This document shows positions 25,968 to 35,179 of a stretch of 64,000 nucleotides of DNA, one piece after another. The notes below the pieces were generated by a model that had not been told where the DNA came from, made no database searches, and saw only the letters and a list, made by a program, of their open reading frames with translations. Source of the stretch: CAVSNH01 sp963729275 (GTDB lineage Bacteria; Actinomycetota; Acidimicrobiia; Acidimicrobiales; RAAP-2); contig CAVSNH010000003.1 of the NCBI GenBank assembly GCA_963729275.1, positions 372,001-436,000 of the forward strand, in the 5' to 3' direction. The position numbers and the translations under genes are program-made. Within the stretch, counting starts at the first letter, position 1. Every line of letters starts with the position of its first letter.

Positions 25968-26192
25968 GGCGTCCTTTCTTACGGCGGCGGGCAGGGATCG
26001 TCAGGAGGGCTGCGTCCGACCTTCGGCCGAGCGTCGCCCTGTCATGGTGGGGCCCCGCCGGGCCCGCATCGGCCTCTGTGGTGCGCGGACGCCCTGAGCA
26101 TACGTAATGTGCCTGGGCTCGCCGACATCGATGGCTGCCGGGGCACAGCCCATCCGGTCGGGGCCGGAATGGATGGCGGTGAAGGGGAGTCG

Positions 26193-27056
26193 ATGGACGA
26201 TCTCGAGGGCAGGGTTGCGCTGGTCACCGGGGCCAGCCGCGGCGTCGGGGCGGCCACGGCCGTCGCTCTGGCCGAGGCCGGCTGCCACGTAGCCTGCGCC
26301 GCCCGGTCGACTCGAGCCGCGCCGCAGCGTACGGCGGGCACCCTCGAGGACACCGTGGCCGCCGTCGAGCACCGGGGTGCCCGGGCGCTTGCCGTCCCCA
26401 CCGACCTCGCCCGGGACGAGGACGTCGTCGCCATGGTCGCCCGGACCGTCGATCACTTCGGACGGCTCGACGTGCTGGTCAACAACGCCGCCATCACCTT
26501 CATCGGCGACCTGGACATCCCGCTCCACCGCTACGACCTGGTCATGCAAGTCAACCTGCGGGCACCCCTCGTCGCCCTGCGTGAGTCAGCCCCCCATCTG
26601 CGCGTCGACGGCGGCAGCGTGGTCAACGTGTCATCGGTGGCCGCCCTCCACCCCTATCCGTCCCTCATGGCCTACGGCATGTCGAAGATCGCCCTCGAAC
26701 GGCTGACCGTCGACGCCGCCGCCCAGCTGGCCGGCTCGGGGATCGCGGTGAACTGCTTCCGCATCGATGTGCCGGTGGCCTCCGAGGGCTTCGTGGCCAA
26801 CACCCCTGGGGCGGACCACAGCAACTGGGAGCCGGCGGCGGTGGCGGCCGAGGGGATCGTGTGGATGCTGCGCCAGCCGGCCGCCTACTCGGGCCGGCGC
26901 GAAAGCATGTTCGCCCTCCGCCGGCGCGAGGGCATCATGGCCTCCCGGGTGCCGAGGCCACCCACCGAGCCACCGCCTACCGAGCTCACCGACGCACTGA
27001 TCGCGGTCGGGGCGACCGCCTTCGAGGAGCCCTATCCCGAGCCTGGACGAAACTGA
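26193..27056 (+). CDS. SDR-family oxidoreductase
   Basis: A 287-residue short-chain dehydrogenase: TGASRGVG at about 11-18, VNNAAI near 93, catalytic Ser in VVNVSSVAA and Y-G-M-S-K in the YxxxK motif near 170. The region after it (NCFRIDVPVASEGFVAN) is the usual substrate loop. I chose the ATG at 26193 because AAGGGGAG precedes it and the family N-terminus follows. A Pro-rich C-terminal tail (PRPPTEPPPTE) is unusual. Substrate unknown. Confidence 0.85.
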   Translation: MDDLEGRVALVTGASRGVGAATAVALAEAGCHVACAARSTRAAPQRTAGTLEDTVAAVEHRGARALAVPTDLARDEDVVAMVARTVDHFGRLDVLVNNAAITFIGDLDIPLHRYDLVMQVNLRAPLVALRESAPHLRVDGGSVVNVSSVAALHPYPSLMAYGMSKIALERLTVDAAAQLAGSGIAVNCFRIDVPVASEGFVANTPGADHSNWEPAAVAAEGIVWMLRQPAAYSGRRESMFALRRREGIMASRVPRPPTEPPPTELTDALIAVGATAFEEPYPEPGRN

Positions 27057-27215
27057 CAGTTGGCCGTCGCTACCGGGAGCCCAGAAGAGGGCGCGGGCGA
27101 GGGGCCACGAGCACCCGGGAGCGCCTGCCGGCCCCCGTGAGCCGCCGGTGCGCCCGGCCTGGCGGTACCGTGGTCGCGGCCCGTTCTGACCGCAGCGGGC
27201 GGTCGCGGACTGGGG

Positions 27216-27662
27216 GTGGACGTGCCGTTCATCCAGAGGTCGGCCGTCGCCGTTGCCGCGGCGGTGGCCATTGCGGCAGTGCTCGCCGCCGCGTTCGGCG
27301 CCACCGGTGGGCCCGGGACCGTCGCCAGCGGGCCTCCGCCCACGTCAATAGGCCGGTCGCTCCTCCTCACCACCTCGAACGACGGGACATCGCTCAGGGC
27401 TCAACCGGGCGAGCTCGTGGTCGTCCGCCTGTTGGGCCGGGGGTCCATGCGATGGTCGACCATCCAGGTGTCACAGACGGGCGCCGTGCTGGTCCGGAAT
27501 TCGGGCTCGCTATCCGAGGACGGGACGTCGACCGCGGTCTTCGACGTGGCCCACGATGGCACTGCCGGGCTTTCGGCCGCCGGCAGGCCCAACTGTTCGC
27601 CTGACGTCGCCTGCCCGCAGTACATCGTGCTCTGGCGGGCTTCGGTGAACGTCACCAACTGA
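27216..27662 (+). CDS. Secreted hypothetical protein
   Basis: A 148-residue protein with an N-terminal hydrophobic segment (AVAVAAAVAIAAVLAAAFG) that acts as signal peptide or anchor. The rest is a beta-rich domain: GTSLRAQPGELVVVRLLG, an inner tryptophan, FDVAHDGTAGLSAAG and a Cys pair in NCSPDVACPQY. This layout recalls small actinobacterial secreted domains with a chagasin-like strand order, but that is only a resemblance. It starts at GTG (27216 or 27222). Confidence 0.6.
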   Translation: MDVPFIQRSAVAVAAAVAIAAVLAAAFGATGGPGTVASGPPPTSIGRSLLLTTSNDGTSLRAQPGELVVVRLLGRGSMRWSTIQVSQTGAVLVRNSGSLSEDGTSTAVFDVAHDGTAGLSAAGRPNCSPDVACPQYIVLWRASVNVTN

Positions 27663-27757
27663 AGAGGCGCGCCGGCAACACCTCCCAAGGGAAGAGCGGT
27701 GCCGTCGGTGTCTGGCCAAGGTGTCCGATCAGGAGCAATCCGGGTCCTTCATCACGG

Positions 27758-28111
27758 TTGCACGTCGAAGTCGCGCGCTGTTCGCGTCGCCAACAGCCTG
27801 GCGCCTCGAGCCGCGGCGGCAAGAAATCCGGGTCCGGATCGAGCTTGGGCATGGCCAGGACCCCTGACGATGGCGGCTACTGGCTGGTGGCGGCGGATGG
27901 CGGAGTCTTCGCCTTCGGGGATGCCCGCTTCTACGGCTCGGCTGGCGGCCATCCGCTCGACGCACGGGTGGTGGGCATCAAGCGGTCGGCCGACGGCCAT
28001 GGCGACTGGCTGGTGGCGGCCGACGGCGGGGTATTTGCCTTCGGTGACGCGGTCTTCTACGGCTCGATGGGCGGCCACCACCTCAACGCCCCCGTCGTGG
28101 GCATGACCTGA
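27758..28111 (+). pseudogene. Truncated YWLxAADGGVFxFGDA repeat protein
   Basis: The frame encodes about two repeat units (GGYWLVAADGGVFAFGDARFYGS and a second with GDWLVAADGG) and ends at LNAPVVGMT. It lacks the signal peptide and further units seen in the full-length relative at 41142-42332. The first 30 residues from a TTG are basic and unlike the family. An ATG at 27851 could make an 86-residue product. I read it as the surviving end of a larger gene, though a small functional protein is not excluded. Confidence 0.5.
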
Positions 28112-28145
28112 GCTTCGACCGCCGGGTCTGAGGCACGCTGGAGGG

Positions 28146-29270
28146 ATGGAGGCTGAGCAGCCCGACCCCGATGTCGACCAACTGGCTCGCATCCGATCCG
28201 CCAGGGCCGGTGCCCCCGATCCGGCCCAAGTGGCCGACGTCGTCCGCCTCGCCCTCGAGGCCGGGGCCACCTCCGACCAGGTCCTGAACGCCCCCAACCT
28301 GGGCGAGTTGATCCTCGACCTGGAACTTCGGCCCCTCGGACCGGAGACGGCCGGCGAGGTCGTGACCGACGTCGGGGTCGGATGGGGGGAGGCCGCGCCA
28401 TTCCTGCGAGCCATCGGGATCCCGGTCGATCCCGCCGAGCGGCTGACCGAAGGCGAGTCCGATGCCATTCGGCTGGTGGTCGGTGGGGCCCGAGAGGTCC
28501 TGGGTGACGAAGCCACCCTGCAGCTGGCCCGGGTGATGGGCAATGTCGCCGACCGCCTGGCCGAGACCTTGGTGGCAGCCTTTCGTTTGCAGGTCGAGGT
28601 GCCGCACCGGGAGGCAGGCACCCGGGACGCCGACGTCGTGCACGAGTACACCCGGCTCGCCCTCGCCATGTTTCCACCCTTTACCCGAGGTCTCGACGCA
28701 TTGGTGCGCCGCCAGGTTCTGGCCGCGGCGGCAAAAATGTGGTCGACCGACGACGAACACTCGGCCGTCACCGTCCCCCGCACCGTGGGTTTCGTCGACC
28801 TCGTCGGCTACACCGAGCGGACGGCCACCATGACTGTTCGAGAGCTCACATCCGTTCTCATGGACTTCGATCGCTGTACGGCCGACGTCGTCGCCAACCA
28901 CGGCGGCTCCCTCGTCAAGACGATCGGCGACGAGGTCCTCTTCTCGACCGAAGACCCGGCAGAGGCCTGCCGCATCGCCCTCGAGCTGATCCAGGTCTCG
29001 GGCTCGGCCATCCCCGAAGTGAGGATCGGGATGGCCAGCGGAGAGATGGTCTCGGTGTTCGGCGACCTCTATGGCCCCGACGTGAACCTGGCGGCGCGCC
29101 TGGTGACGGCCACCGATCCGTCGACGGCCATCGTGTCCGAGAGAGTGGCCACCTCCGCCCCGAGGTTCCGGTTCGAACGCTTGGCCCCGCTCGACCTCAA
29201 GGGCCTGCCTGTACCGGTTACCGCCTACCGGCTACTGGGGCCGGAAGAGACTCCGGCCAACACGGACTGA
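28146..29270 (+). CDS. Class III adenylate/guanylate cyclase
   Basis: A 374-residue protein. The C-terminal cyclase domain (about 205-365) shows the metal aspartate D218 in VGFVDLVGYT, K258 and second metal aspartate D262 in VKTIGDEVLFS, and the substrate/transition-state set D312, N314, R318 in GPDVNLAARL. Both metal residues are present, so it should be active. K/D at the purine-selective positions favours adenylate cyclase. The N-terminal 200 residues are a helical region with no transmembrane segment, common in actinobacterial cyclases. It is followed by a LuxR regulator and the MEDS genes. Confidence 0.88.
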   Translation: MEAEQPDPDVDQLARIRSARAGAPDPAQVADVVRLALEAGATSDQVLNAPNLGELILDLELRPLGPETAGEVVTDVGVGWGEAAPFLRAIGIPVDPAERLTEGESDAIRLVVGGAREVLGDEATLQLARVMGNVADRLAETLVAAFRLQVEVPHREAGTRDADVVHEYTRLALAMFPPFTRGLDALVRRQVLAAAAKMWSTDDEHSAVTVPRTVGFVDLVGYTERTATMTVRELTSVLMDFDRCTADVVANHGGSLVKTIGDEVLFSTEDPAEACRIALELIQVSGSAIPEVRIGMASGEMVSVFGDLYGPDVNLAARLVTATDPSTAIVSERVATSAPRFRFERLAPLDLKGLPVPVTAYRLLGPEETPANTD

Positions 29271-29754
29271 GCGCCCCGGTGGGCGGGCGGCCTGGCCCGG
29301 GCGGCCGGGGCCGACCTCGGCACAACCATTGACCCTGCCCTTCCCCTTCCCCTTCCCCGCTGGCGGCGCGAGCTCCAGCTGAGCCGTCGGCCCGGCGCGT
29401 CGCCCTCGCCCCTGTCGGAGGGTCAAACGGCCGGGCCGACTGGCTTCAGTGAACCCCCTGCCCAGGTGCTCGGCTCACGAGATGGTGACGGGAATTGTGA
29501 TGGTAAGTCCCGACCTCCCTCCCGTAGCCGACAGCAGGGCGGTCCCGCCAACGCCGTCTTCTTGACGCACCCGACCACGCCAGTCGCCCGTCGCAACTTG
29601 CCCACCTCCATCGTCCATGCCCAAAGGAACTGTAAAAACGGACACGACCCTCGTCAATGGACAAACTTGCGTACGGCAAATGGCGTCGGACGGGTCGTTC
29701 GGCCATTCGCCAGGTGTGCCCGCCACGAGAGCGAGTGCGCGACGGCCGAGTTGG
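29271..29754. other. Intergenic region between converging genes, no supported gene
   Basis: This 484-bp stretch separates the cyclase (plus) and the LuxR-type gene (minus). It contains a CTTCCC tandem run at 29339-29359 and a somewhat lower-GC part at 29600-29690. Short open frames on both strands have atypical composition and no ribosome binding site. I see no RNA gene or clear hairpin. Confidence 0.5.
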
Positions 29755-30882
29755 CTACGGGGATGACGGGGCGACGAGCGCGTCGGCGACCTTGGCCGCG
29801 GCCGCCATGCGGCTGGAGACGCCGAGCTTCTGGAAGACGCGCTCGAGGTGCTTACGGACAGTGGCGGGGCGAATGCCGAGTCTTTCGGCGACCTGGTCGT
29901 TGGTCTCCCCCCGAGTCACCCACCAAAGGACCTCGGCCTCGCGGCCGGTCAGGCCGTAAGCCTTGAGCCGGAGTGGTTCGTCTTTGGCGACGCGCTCGTC
30001 GAGGACAACGGCGTCCGACGTCGTTCTCGACGCCGGCACCAATCGAGCGGTCAGCTGACGCTTGCCGGCTCGCGAAAGGAGTGGTTGGATCAACCGAACG
30101 GGGCCGCCCACCGAGAAGGCGGTCTGCTCCTCTTCGAGCCATTCCGCCATAGCCTTCGGCAGTTGACCGGTCGGGAACGAGCCGAAATGGCGTTCGAGCA
30201 GTTCCCGAGCCGCTCCGGTGATGGGCTGCACCGGCTCGGTGCCATCGACGACGATGATGGCCCTACCCTCCACACGCAAGGCATCCACCATTCCCTCGAT
30301 GGCTGTCCGCTCCTGGGTTCGGATCCCGATGATTCGGTAGGCCTGGGCGATGTGGGCGCGGAGGATGTTGAGGATGGCCACGTCGCCATCATCGAAGTCG
30401 TGACCCGTACGACTGAGGGCGATGCCGACGACAAGCGGTTGTGGGCACGGGAGACCCACCGCCACCTGATACTCGACGCCGAGCGTCCGGTAGACCTCCC
30501 GATAGAGCTCCAGATCGTGGAGCTGTTGAAGGGTGAGGAAGTCGGAGATGCGCCGGGCTGAGCCGTCATCGGTCCGTCGGAAGTAATCGAGGATGGGGTT
30601 CTGATAGGCAAGCCGCGGCCACGCAGAGGCCTCGGGCCGGTCCATCCCCGTCGACTCGGGCCGGCTCACAAATCTCGCCCGATTGGCGGTGGGGTCCACC
30701 TCGTTGAAGGACGCCAGATCGAAGGAGATGAGGCCCTCGAGTTCCTCGAGGACGGTGGCCCCGAACTCGTCCAGGCTGTCCACGGCGAAGAGGGCATGAA
30801 CCGTCTGGAGCATCCGCCTCCAGCTCGGCCTGTCGTTGGCGAGATGCCCGCTCCTCCTCCGCCCCTCGACTGCCACCGGCAC
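29755..30882 (-). CDS. LuxR-type transcriptional regulator
   Basis: A 375-residue regulator. The last 65 residues are a LuxR/GerE helix-turn-helix: LTGREAEVLWWVTRG, then TNDQVAERLGIRPATVRKHLERVFQKLGV. The first 300 residues form a GAF-like or unassigned sensory region without a receiver aspartate pattern, so it is not a standard response regulator. It starts at GTG (MPVAVEG). It diverges from the MEDS-STAS gene and may control that region; no operator was identified. Confidence 0.85.
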   Translation of the reverse strand: MPVAVEGRRRSGHLANDRPSWRRMLQTVHALFAVDSLDEFGATVLEELEGLISFDLASFNEVDPTANRARFVSRPESTGMDRPEASAWPRLAYQNPILDYFRRTDDGSARRISDFLTLQQLHDLELYREVYRTLGVEYQVAVGLPCPQPLVVGIALSRTGHDFDDGDVAILNILRAHIAQAYRIIGIRTQERTAIEGMVDALRVEGRAIIVVDGTEPVQPITGAARELLERHFGSFPTGQLPKAMAEWLEEEQTAFSVGGPVRLIQPLLSRAGKRQLTARLVPASRTTSDAVVLDERVAKDEPLRLKAYGLTGREAEVLWWVTRGETNDQVAERLGIRPATVRKHLERVFQKLGVSSRMAAAAKVADALVAPSSP

Positions 30883-31086
30883 ATGCTAAGGGAAGCCATT
30901 TTCACGCTTTCCGCGGCTCCGCTCCAGGCCTCGTCCATGGCCGGCACCACAAGGGAGGCGGCCGCCGCTCAGACAAAGATCCTCGTCCACCCGCCGTCGA
31001 CGGCCGTCCCGAGATAGCGAGCGGCGCCGGCCGGACGGCATCGGCGCCGACGACGGCGAGAGCGCCAGCGAGCTCTCCCTGACCCG

Positions 31087-31113
31087 CTTTCTCTCGGCAT
31101 GGACGATGGGTAA
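31087..31113 (+). promoter_or_regulatory. Possible SigB/SigF-type promoter
   Basis: CTTT (31087-31090), 17 nt, then GGGTAA (31108-31113) loosely fits the actinobacterial SigF/SigB pattern GTTT-N15-17-GGGTA(T). It lies 55 nt before the preferred start of the MEDS-STAS gene. Confidence 0.3.
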
Positions 31114-31168
31114 AATTTGGGCAGTGGAAGCCGAAGGGCTCCAGCACGAAGCCGAAGGGGCTGAGGGG

Positions 31169-32026
31169 GTGCCGGTGCGTCGCCATAGCGAACGCCACGA
31201 CCTCAGAGGGCTCGGGGTCCACGACCACATCGCCTGGGCCTTCGACGGGCACGAGCGGTTCCTCTCCGCCGTCCTGCCCTTCCTGCGGGACGGGCTCGAG
31301 CTCGGCCAACGGCTGCTCTATGTCGTCGACGAGCCTGATCCGGCGGACCTCGCTGGGGTGGGCGACGTGGCCCAGCTCGAGGCGAGAGGAGCGTTGCGGA
31401 TAGCCGGCACCGAGGACGTCTACGGTCAAGTCGGCCACCTTTCAATCGACGACCAGCTGGCGACCTTTGCCGCCGCCATCGAGGAGGCCGAGGCGGACGG
31501 CTTCAACGGCATCCGGGTGGCGGCCGACAACTCCGCCCTCGCCGCCGATCCGGAGTCATACCGGCGTTGGCTCGAGTGGGAGCACACGGCCGATGCGTTC
31601 ATCCTCCAGCACCGGGTCACTGGCCTGTGCGCCTTCGACCAGCGGCGCCTGAGCCCGTTGGCCCTCGCTGATCTCGCCGCGCTGCACCCGGTGCTCGTCG
31701 ACTGCGAGCAACCCCCTTCATTCCGGATGTTCGGGGACGACGGCGCCTTGGCCATCATCGGTGAATGCGACACCTTCGGCGCCGAGCAGCTCTACCGTCT
31801 CCTCGACGCGGTCCCCGGCCAGGGTGAGTTGGTCGTCGACCTCTCGGCGATGACGTTCCTCAACCATCGAGCCCTGCTGGCCCTGTCGCAACTGGGAGGT
31901 GACGGGGATCGGCGCGTCACGGTCCGCAACCCCCCGGCCGTGGCCCAGCGGGTCTGGGACCTTCTGGATCGTCCTTCGGGCTCACTCCACTTCGACGGCC
32001 ACGATCACCTGGTGGAACCCGACTGA
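31169..32026 (+). CDS. MEDS-domain protein with C-terminal STAS domain
   Basis: A 285-residue protein. Residues about 10-175 form a MEDS (DcmR-type sensory) domain: GVHDHIAWAFDGHERFLSAV, LYVVDE and the later FNGIRVAADNS. Residues about 190-275 are a STAS domain (ALAIIGECDTFGAEQL, VVDLSAMTFLNHRALLAL). In the STAS loop the usual D-S pair that is phosphorylated in RsbV reads N-H, so phospho-switching is doubtful. The GTG at 31169 has AAGGGG 8 nt upstream; ATG 31106 and GTG 31124 are alternatives. It pairs with the next gene. Confidence 0.75.
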   Translation: MPVRRHSERHDLRGLGVHDHIAWAFDGHERFLSAVLPFLRDGLELGQRLLYVVDEPDPADLAGVGDVAQLEARGALRIAGTEDVYGQVGHLSIDDQLATFAAAIEEAEADGFNGIRVAADNSALAADPESYRRWLEWEHTADAFILQHRVTGLCAFDQRRLSPLALADLAALHPVLVDCEQPPSFRMFGDDGALAIIGECDTFGAEQLYRLLDAVPGQGELVVDLSAMTFLNHRALLALSQLGGDGDRRVTVRNPPAVAQRVWDLLDRPSGSLHFDGHDHLVEPD

Positions 32027-32036
32027 TTGCGGGTAT
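32012..32036 (+). promoter_or_regulatory. Possible SigB/SigF-type promoter
   Basis: GTGG-N15-GGGTAT (GGGTAT at 32031-32036) sits 73 nt before the MEDS-ATPase start. A competing vegetative-type -10 (TATTAT, 32068-32073) lies closer. The match to the SigF consensus is good at -10 and weak at -35. Confidence 0.3.
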
Positions 32037-32108
32037 GGCTCCTTCAGCCAGCGAGACGGCCCGCCGATATTATTGACAGGCGGCACGACAAAGGGGAGAT
32101 GGATCCAC

Positions 32109-33095
32109 GTGAGTATGTCGGCCCAAGCCGAGCTGCATCCCGAGCTGGACGCTGGCACTCACGTCGTCGACTTCTATCGGGGCGACGAGGAACTGATCGC
32201 TCGGGTCTCCGATCGCCTGGCCGGGGCGCTGGCCATTGGCGGCTCGGTCATCGCCGCCTGCACGCCGCTCCACCGTCGGACGCTCGAAGATGCCCTCCGC
32301 GCCCGCGGCTTCGACATTGAACGGGCGCAGCAAGACGGATCTCTCGTTCTGCTCGACGCAGCCGAGATGCTGGGGCGACTCATGAGCGACGCCGGCCTCG
32401 ACCCGGCGCAATTCGATGCGGTCATCGGTCATCTGGTCCGGTCCCGCTCGGTCCCCGGTCAGCCACTCCACATCTTCGGCGAGCTAGTGGGTCTGCTGTG
32501 GGAGGACGGAAGGGTGACCGAGGCGATCGACCTCGAGACCCTGTGGAACGACCTCGGGACCTCCGTCCATTTCGACCTCTACTGCGCCTATCAGCGCGAG
32601 CTGGTCGGCCAGCAAGGACGCGCCGACGAGGTGGGGCACATGTGCGCCCTGCATTCGTCCGTCTTAGGACGGCCAGCCACGGCCCCCGCCACCGCGGTCG
32701 CAGCGACGGCGGCAGAGATCGTGCAGACCCGGATCTTCCCGGCTGAGGTCCGCTCGTCCCGCCTGGCCCGCAGTTTCGTCCAGCAGGAACTGGCCGGCTA
32801 CGACTCGCATCTCGTCGATGACGTGGTCATGACCACGTCCGAGCTCGCCGCCAACGCCGTGATCCACGGCTGCTCGGAGTTCGTCGTAAGCATCGCCCGT
32901 TCGCCGGCGGAACTGCGACTGTCGGTCGGCGACTCCGGCCCGGGCCAACCCACCCTACGGTCCGACCGGATGGGCCCAGCGGGACGGGGCCTCTACCTCG
33001 TCGATGCACTCGCCACCCGTTGGGGAGTCGAGCGCAAGGCCGAGGGCAAGGTCGTCTGGGCTCACTTCGAGCTGTCGGCCGGCTCGGCTGCCTGA
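32109..33095 (+). CDS. MEDS-domain protein fused to RsbW-like ATPase
   Basis: A 328-residue protein. Residues about 8-175 form a MEDS domain (GTHVVDFYRGDEELIARVSDRL, LHIFGELVGLLWEDG). After a linker, residues about 210-325 are an anti-sigma-factor-type HATPase: SELAANAVIHG (N-box with intact Asn), VGDSGPGQPT (G1 box) and GPAGRGLYLVDALATRWG. An intact ATP site suggests kinase or anti-sigma activity. AAAGGGGAG lies 10 nt before the GTG; an ATG at 32115 is an alternative. With the MEDS-STAS gene it looks like a split partner-switching pair. Confidence 0.8.
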   Translation: MSMSAQAELHPELDAGTHVVDFYRGDEELIARVSDRLAGALAIGGSVIAACTPLHRRTLEDALRARGFDIERAQQDGSLVLLDAAEMLGRLMSDAGLDPAQFDAVIGHLVRSRSVPGQPLHIFGELVGLLWEDGRVTEAIDLETLWNDLGTSVHFDLYCAYQRELVGQQGRADEVGHMCALHSSVLGRPATAPATAVAATAAEIVQTRIFPAEVRSSRLARSFVQQELAGYDSHLVDDVVMTTSELAANAVIHGCSEFVVSIARSPAELRLSVGDSGPGQPTLRSDRMGPAGRGLYLVDALATRWGVERKAEGKVVWAHFELSAGSAA

Positions 33096-33133
33096 GCATC
33101 TCGCCGAGGCAAAGAGGTCGAGGAGACCCCCGC

Positions 33134-33520
33134 TCAGCTCGTGTAGTCGACCGGTCCCGAACCTTTCACCCCGATGGCGAAAGCCAGGGCGTGGAGCGGA
33201 GCGTGGGGCGTGGCCGTCCAGATACTGTGCATCGTTTCGGGCGGGGTGTAGATGAGGTCGCCCTGGGCCACCTCACGCTCCTCGTCGCCGATCTTCATGA
33301 TCCCCCGACCCGAGAGGATGTAATAGAACTCGTGGGTCGGGTGCGAGTGTGGGTCCACCATTCCCCCGCCGTCCACGGTGAATTCACTGACCAGCTCGAG
33401 GAACCCCCCGTCAGTGGCCTCTTTCATTTCCCGCGGCTCGACCAGCCACCAAACGGGGACCGTTCCGCTGTGTTCGATGGTCGGGCGCACGTCCTCGATG
33501 GACCTCACGTCCATGGGCAT
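33134..33520 (-). CDS. Single-domain cupin protein (paralogue)
   Basis: A 128-residue cupin, closely related to the one at 914-1303 over its full length. It has the same metal set in HSHPTHEF and the later histidine (ETMHS). GGAGGG lies 7 nt before the ATG at 33520 (MPMDVRS); the longer open frame upstream has a low-complexity Arg-rich start and is rejected. It is 46 nt downstream of the aldehyde dehydrogenase and likely in its operon, whereas its paralogue sits with a hydroxyacid dehydrogenase. This suggests a shared role with oxidised small acids or aldehydes. Confidence 0.8.
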   Translation of the reverse strand: MPMDVRSIEDVRPTIEHSGTVPVWWLVEPREMKEATDGGFLELVSEFTVDGGGMVDPHSHPTHEFYYILSGRGIMKIGDEEREVAQGDLIYTPPETMHSIWTATPHAPLHALAFAIGVKGSGPVDYTS

Positions 33521-33566
33521 TCCAACCCTCCTGCCGTTGGCCTCGCCGTTGCTACTCGACGCGTCC

Positions 33567-35069
33567 TCAGTCGGCCTCGGCGGGTGCCGGCCCGGCAATC
33601 GTCTTCGTCTCGGTGTACTGCTCGAAGCCCTCACGGCCGTTCTGTCGTCCTATCCCACTGGCCTTGTAGCCGCCGAACGGCGCGTCGGCGCCGTACCAGA
33701 TGCCGCCGTTGACGCTGGCCGTGCCGGCACGGACCCGACGGGCCACGGCCACGGCCCGTTCCTCGGAGCCTGAGGTCACTCCCACGCCCAGGCCGTACTG
33801 GTTGTCGTTGGCGACCCGGACGGCGTCGTCATCGTCCTCGAAGGGCACGACCACCAGCACCGGGCCGAAGATCTCCTCCTGGGCGATGACCATGGAGTTG
33901 TCCACGTCGGCGAAAAGGGTCGGCTCGACGTAGTAGCCCTTCTCGAACTGGGGTGGTCGCTTGCCGCCGGTCACCAGTCGGGCACCCTCGGACGCTCCCT
34001 TTTCGATGTAGCCGAGCACGCGGTCGCGCTGCACCGCACTGATCTGCGGCCCCTGGAAGTTGCCCGGGTCGGTGGGGTCGCCGTAGGGAACGTTGGAGAA
34101 CGCCTTCTCGATGATGGCCATGCCCTCGTCGTAGCGGGACCGGGGCAACAGCATGCGGGTGTTCATCACGCACCCTTGTCCACCGTGGATGCACACCGTC
34201 CAGGCCATCCCGAGCCTGGCCTCGAAGTCGGCGTCATCGAGGACGATATCGGCGGACTTGCCGCCGAGCTCGAGGAACAGCCGCTTGAGGGTCGGCCCGC
34301 CCTTCTCCATGATGCGCCGCCCCACGGCCGTGGAGCCGGTGAAGGAGATGAGGTCGACCCGCGGATCGGTCACCAGGTCCTCAGCCACCCCGTTGTCGGA
34401 CGTGGTCACCACCTGCAGCACGCCTGGCGGAAAGTCGGTGCGCTCGGCCACGAGGCGCCCGATGCGGGTGGCGTTCCACGGGGTGTTGGGCGCAGCCTTG
34501 AGGATCACGGTGTTGCCCGTGGCCAATGCCGGGCCGAGCTTGTTGAGGGTCACCTCGAGGGGATAGTTCCAGGGCACGATGGCCGCGACCACGCCGGTCG
34601 CCTCCTTCACCACCGTGCGCCAGGCGCGGCCGCCGAAGGCGGTGCCGATCGGTAGGTTCCGCTCCCACTCGAACTCGTCGATGTAGGCCGTCGGCCATTT
34701 GAGGGCCTCGCCCAACGGGGCGTCGAGCTGTGGGCCGTAGGTCATCAGGATCGGTGTCCCGACCTCGGCCACCAGTTCGGCCCGCAGGAGCTCCTGCTCC
34801 TCCTCGAGGGCGGCCTGCAGCTGGGTCAGGCACTGCTTGCGGAGATCCCTGTTGGTCGCCCAGTCGGTGTCGTCGAAGGCCTGGCGCCCGGCGGCGATGG
34901 CCGCGTCCATGTCCTCGTGACCGGCGTCGGCCACCTGGCCGAGGATCTCCTCGGTCGCCGGATTGATGTTGTCGAAGGTCTTGCCCGACTGGGCCTCGAC
35001 CAGCTTGCCCCCGATGAGCATCCGGGTCTCACCCGACACGGTGGCGGTCTCCTCGCTGGTGGTCGTCAT
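33567..35069 (-). CDS. NAD(P)-dependent aldehyde dehydrogenase
   Basis: A 500-residue ALDH. The motifs are complete: PWNYPLEVTLNK at about 166-177, FTGSTAVG at 243-250, general base Glu267 in LELGGKSAD and nucleophile Cys300 in GGQGCVMNTRM. The size is standard. It should oxidise an aldehyde to a carboxylic acid; the substrate is unknown. It lies between an amidohydrolase and a cupin on the minus strand, 110 nt after the amidohydrolase. Confidence 0.9.
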   Translation of the reverse strand: MTTTSEETATVSGETRMLIGGKLVEAQSGKTFDNINPATEEILGQVADAGHEDMDAAIAAGRQAFDDTDWATNRDLRKQCLTQLQAALEEEQELLRAELVAEVGTPILMTYGPQLDAPLGEALKWPTAYIDEFEWERNLPIGTAFGGRAWRTVVKEATGVVAAIVPWNYPLEVTLNKLGPALATGNTVILKAAPNTPWNATRIGRLVAERTDFPPGVLQVVTTSDNGVAEDLVTDPRVDLISFTGSTAVGRRIMEKGGPTLKRLFLELGGKSADIVLDDADFEARLGMAWTVCIHGGQGCVMNTRMLLPRSRYDEGMAIIEKAFSNVPYGDPTDPGNFQGPQISAVQRDRVLGYIEKGASEGARLVTGGKRPPQFEKGYYVEPTLFADVDNSMVIAQEEIFGPVLVVVPFEDDDDAVRVANDNQYGLGVGVTSGSEERAVAVARRVRAGTASVNGGIWYGADAPFGGYKASGIGRQNGREGFEQYTETKTIAGPAPAEAD

Positions 35070-35179
35070 GGTCGCGCTCCTCTCACCGCCGACCTCGCCC
35101 CCGTCATGGTGCGCGGCACCGGCTCACGGCCAACGTAGCGGACCGGGCCGACCCCTTACCCAGCGGCTCACCCAGCGGC

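Noticed and set aside
29446..29726. Two short minus-strand open frames (83 and 86 codons) in the 29.3-29.75 kb gap
   Set aside because: They overlap each other in different frames, lack ribosome binding sites and show no recognisable domain.
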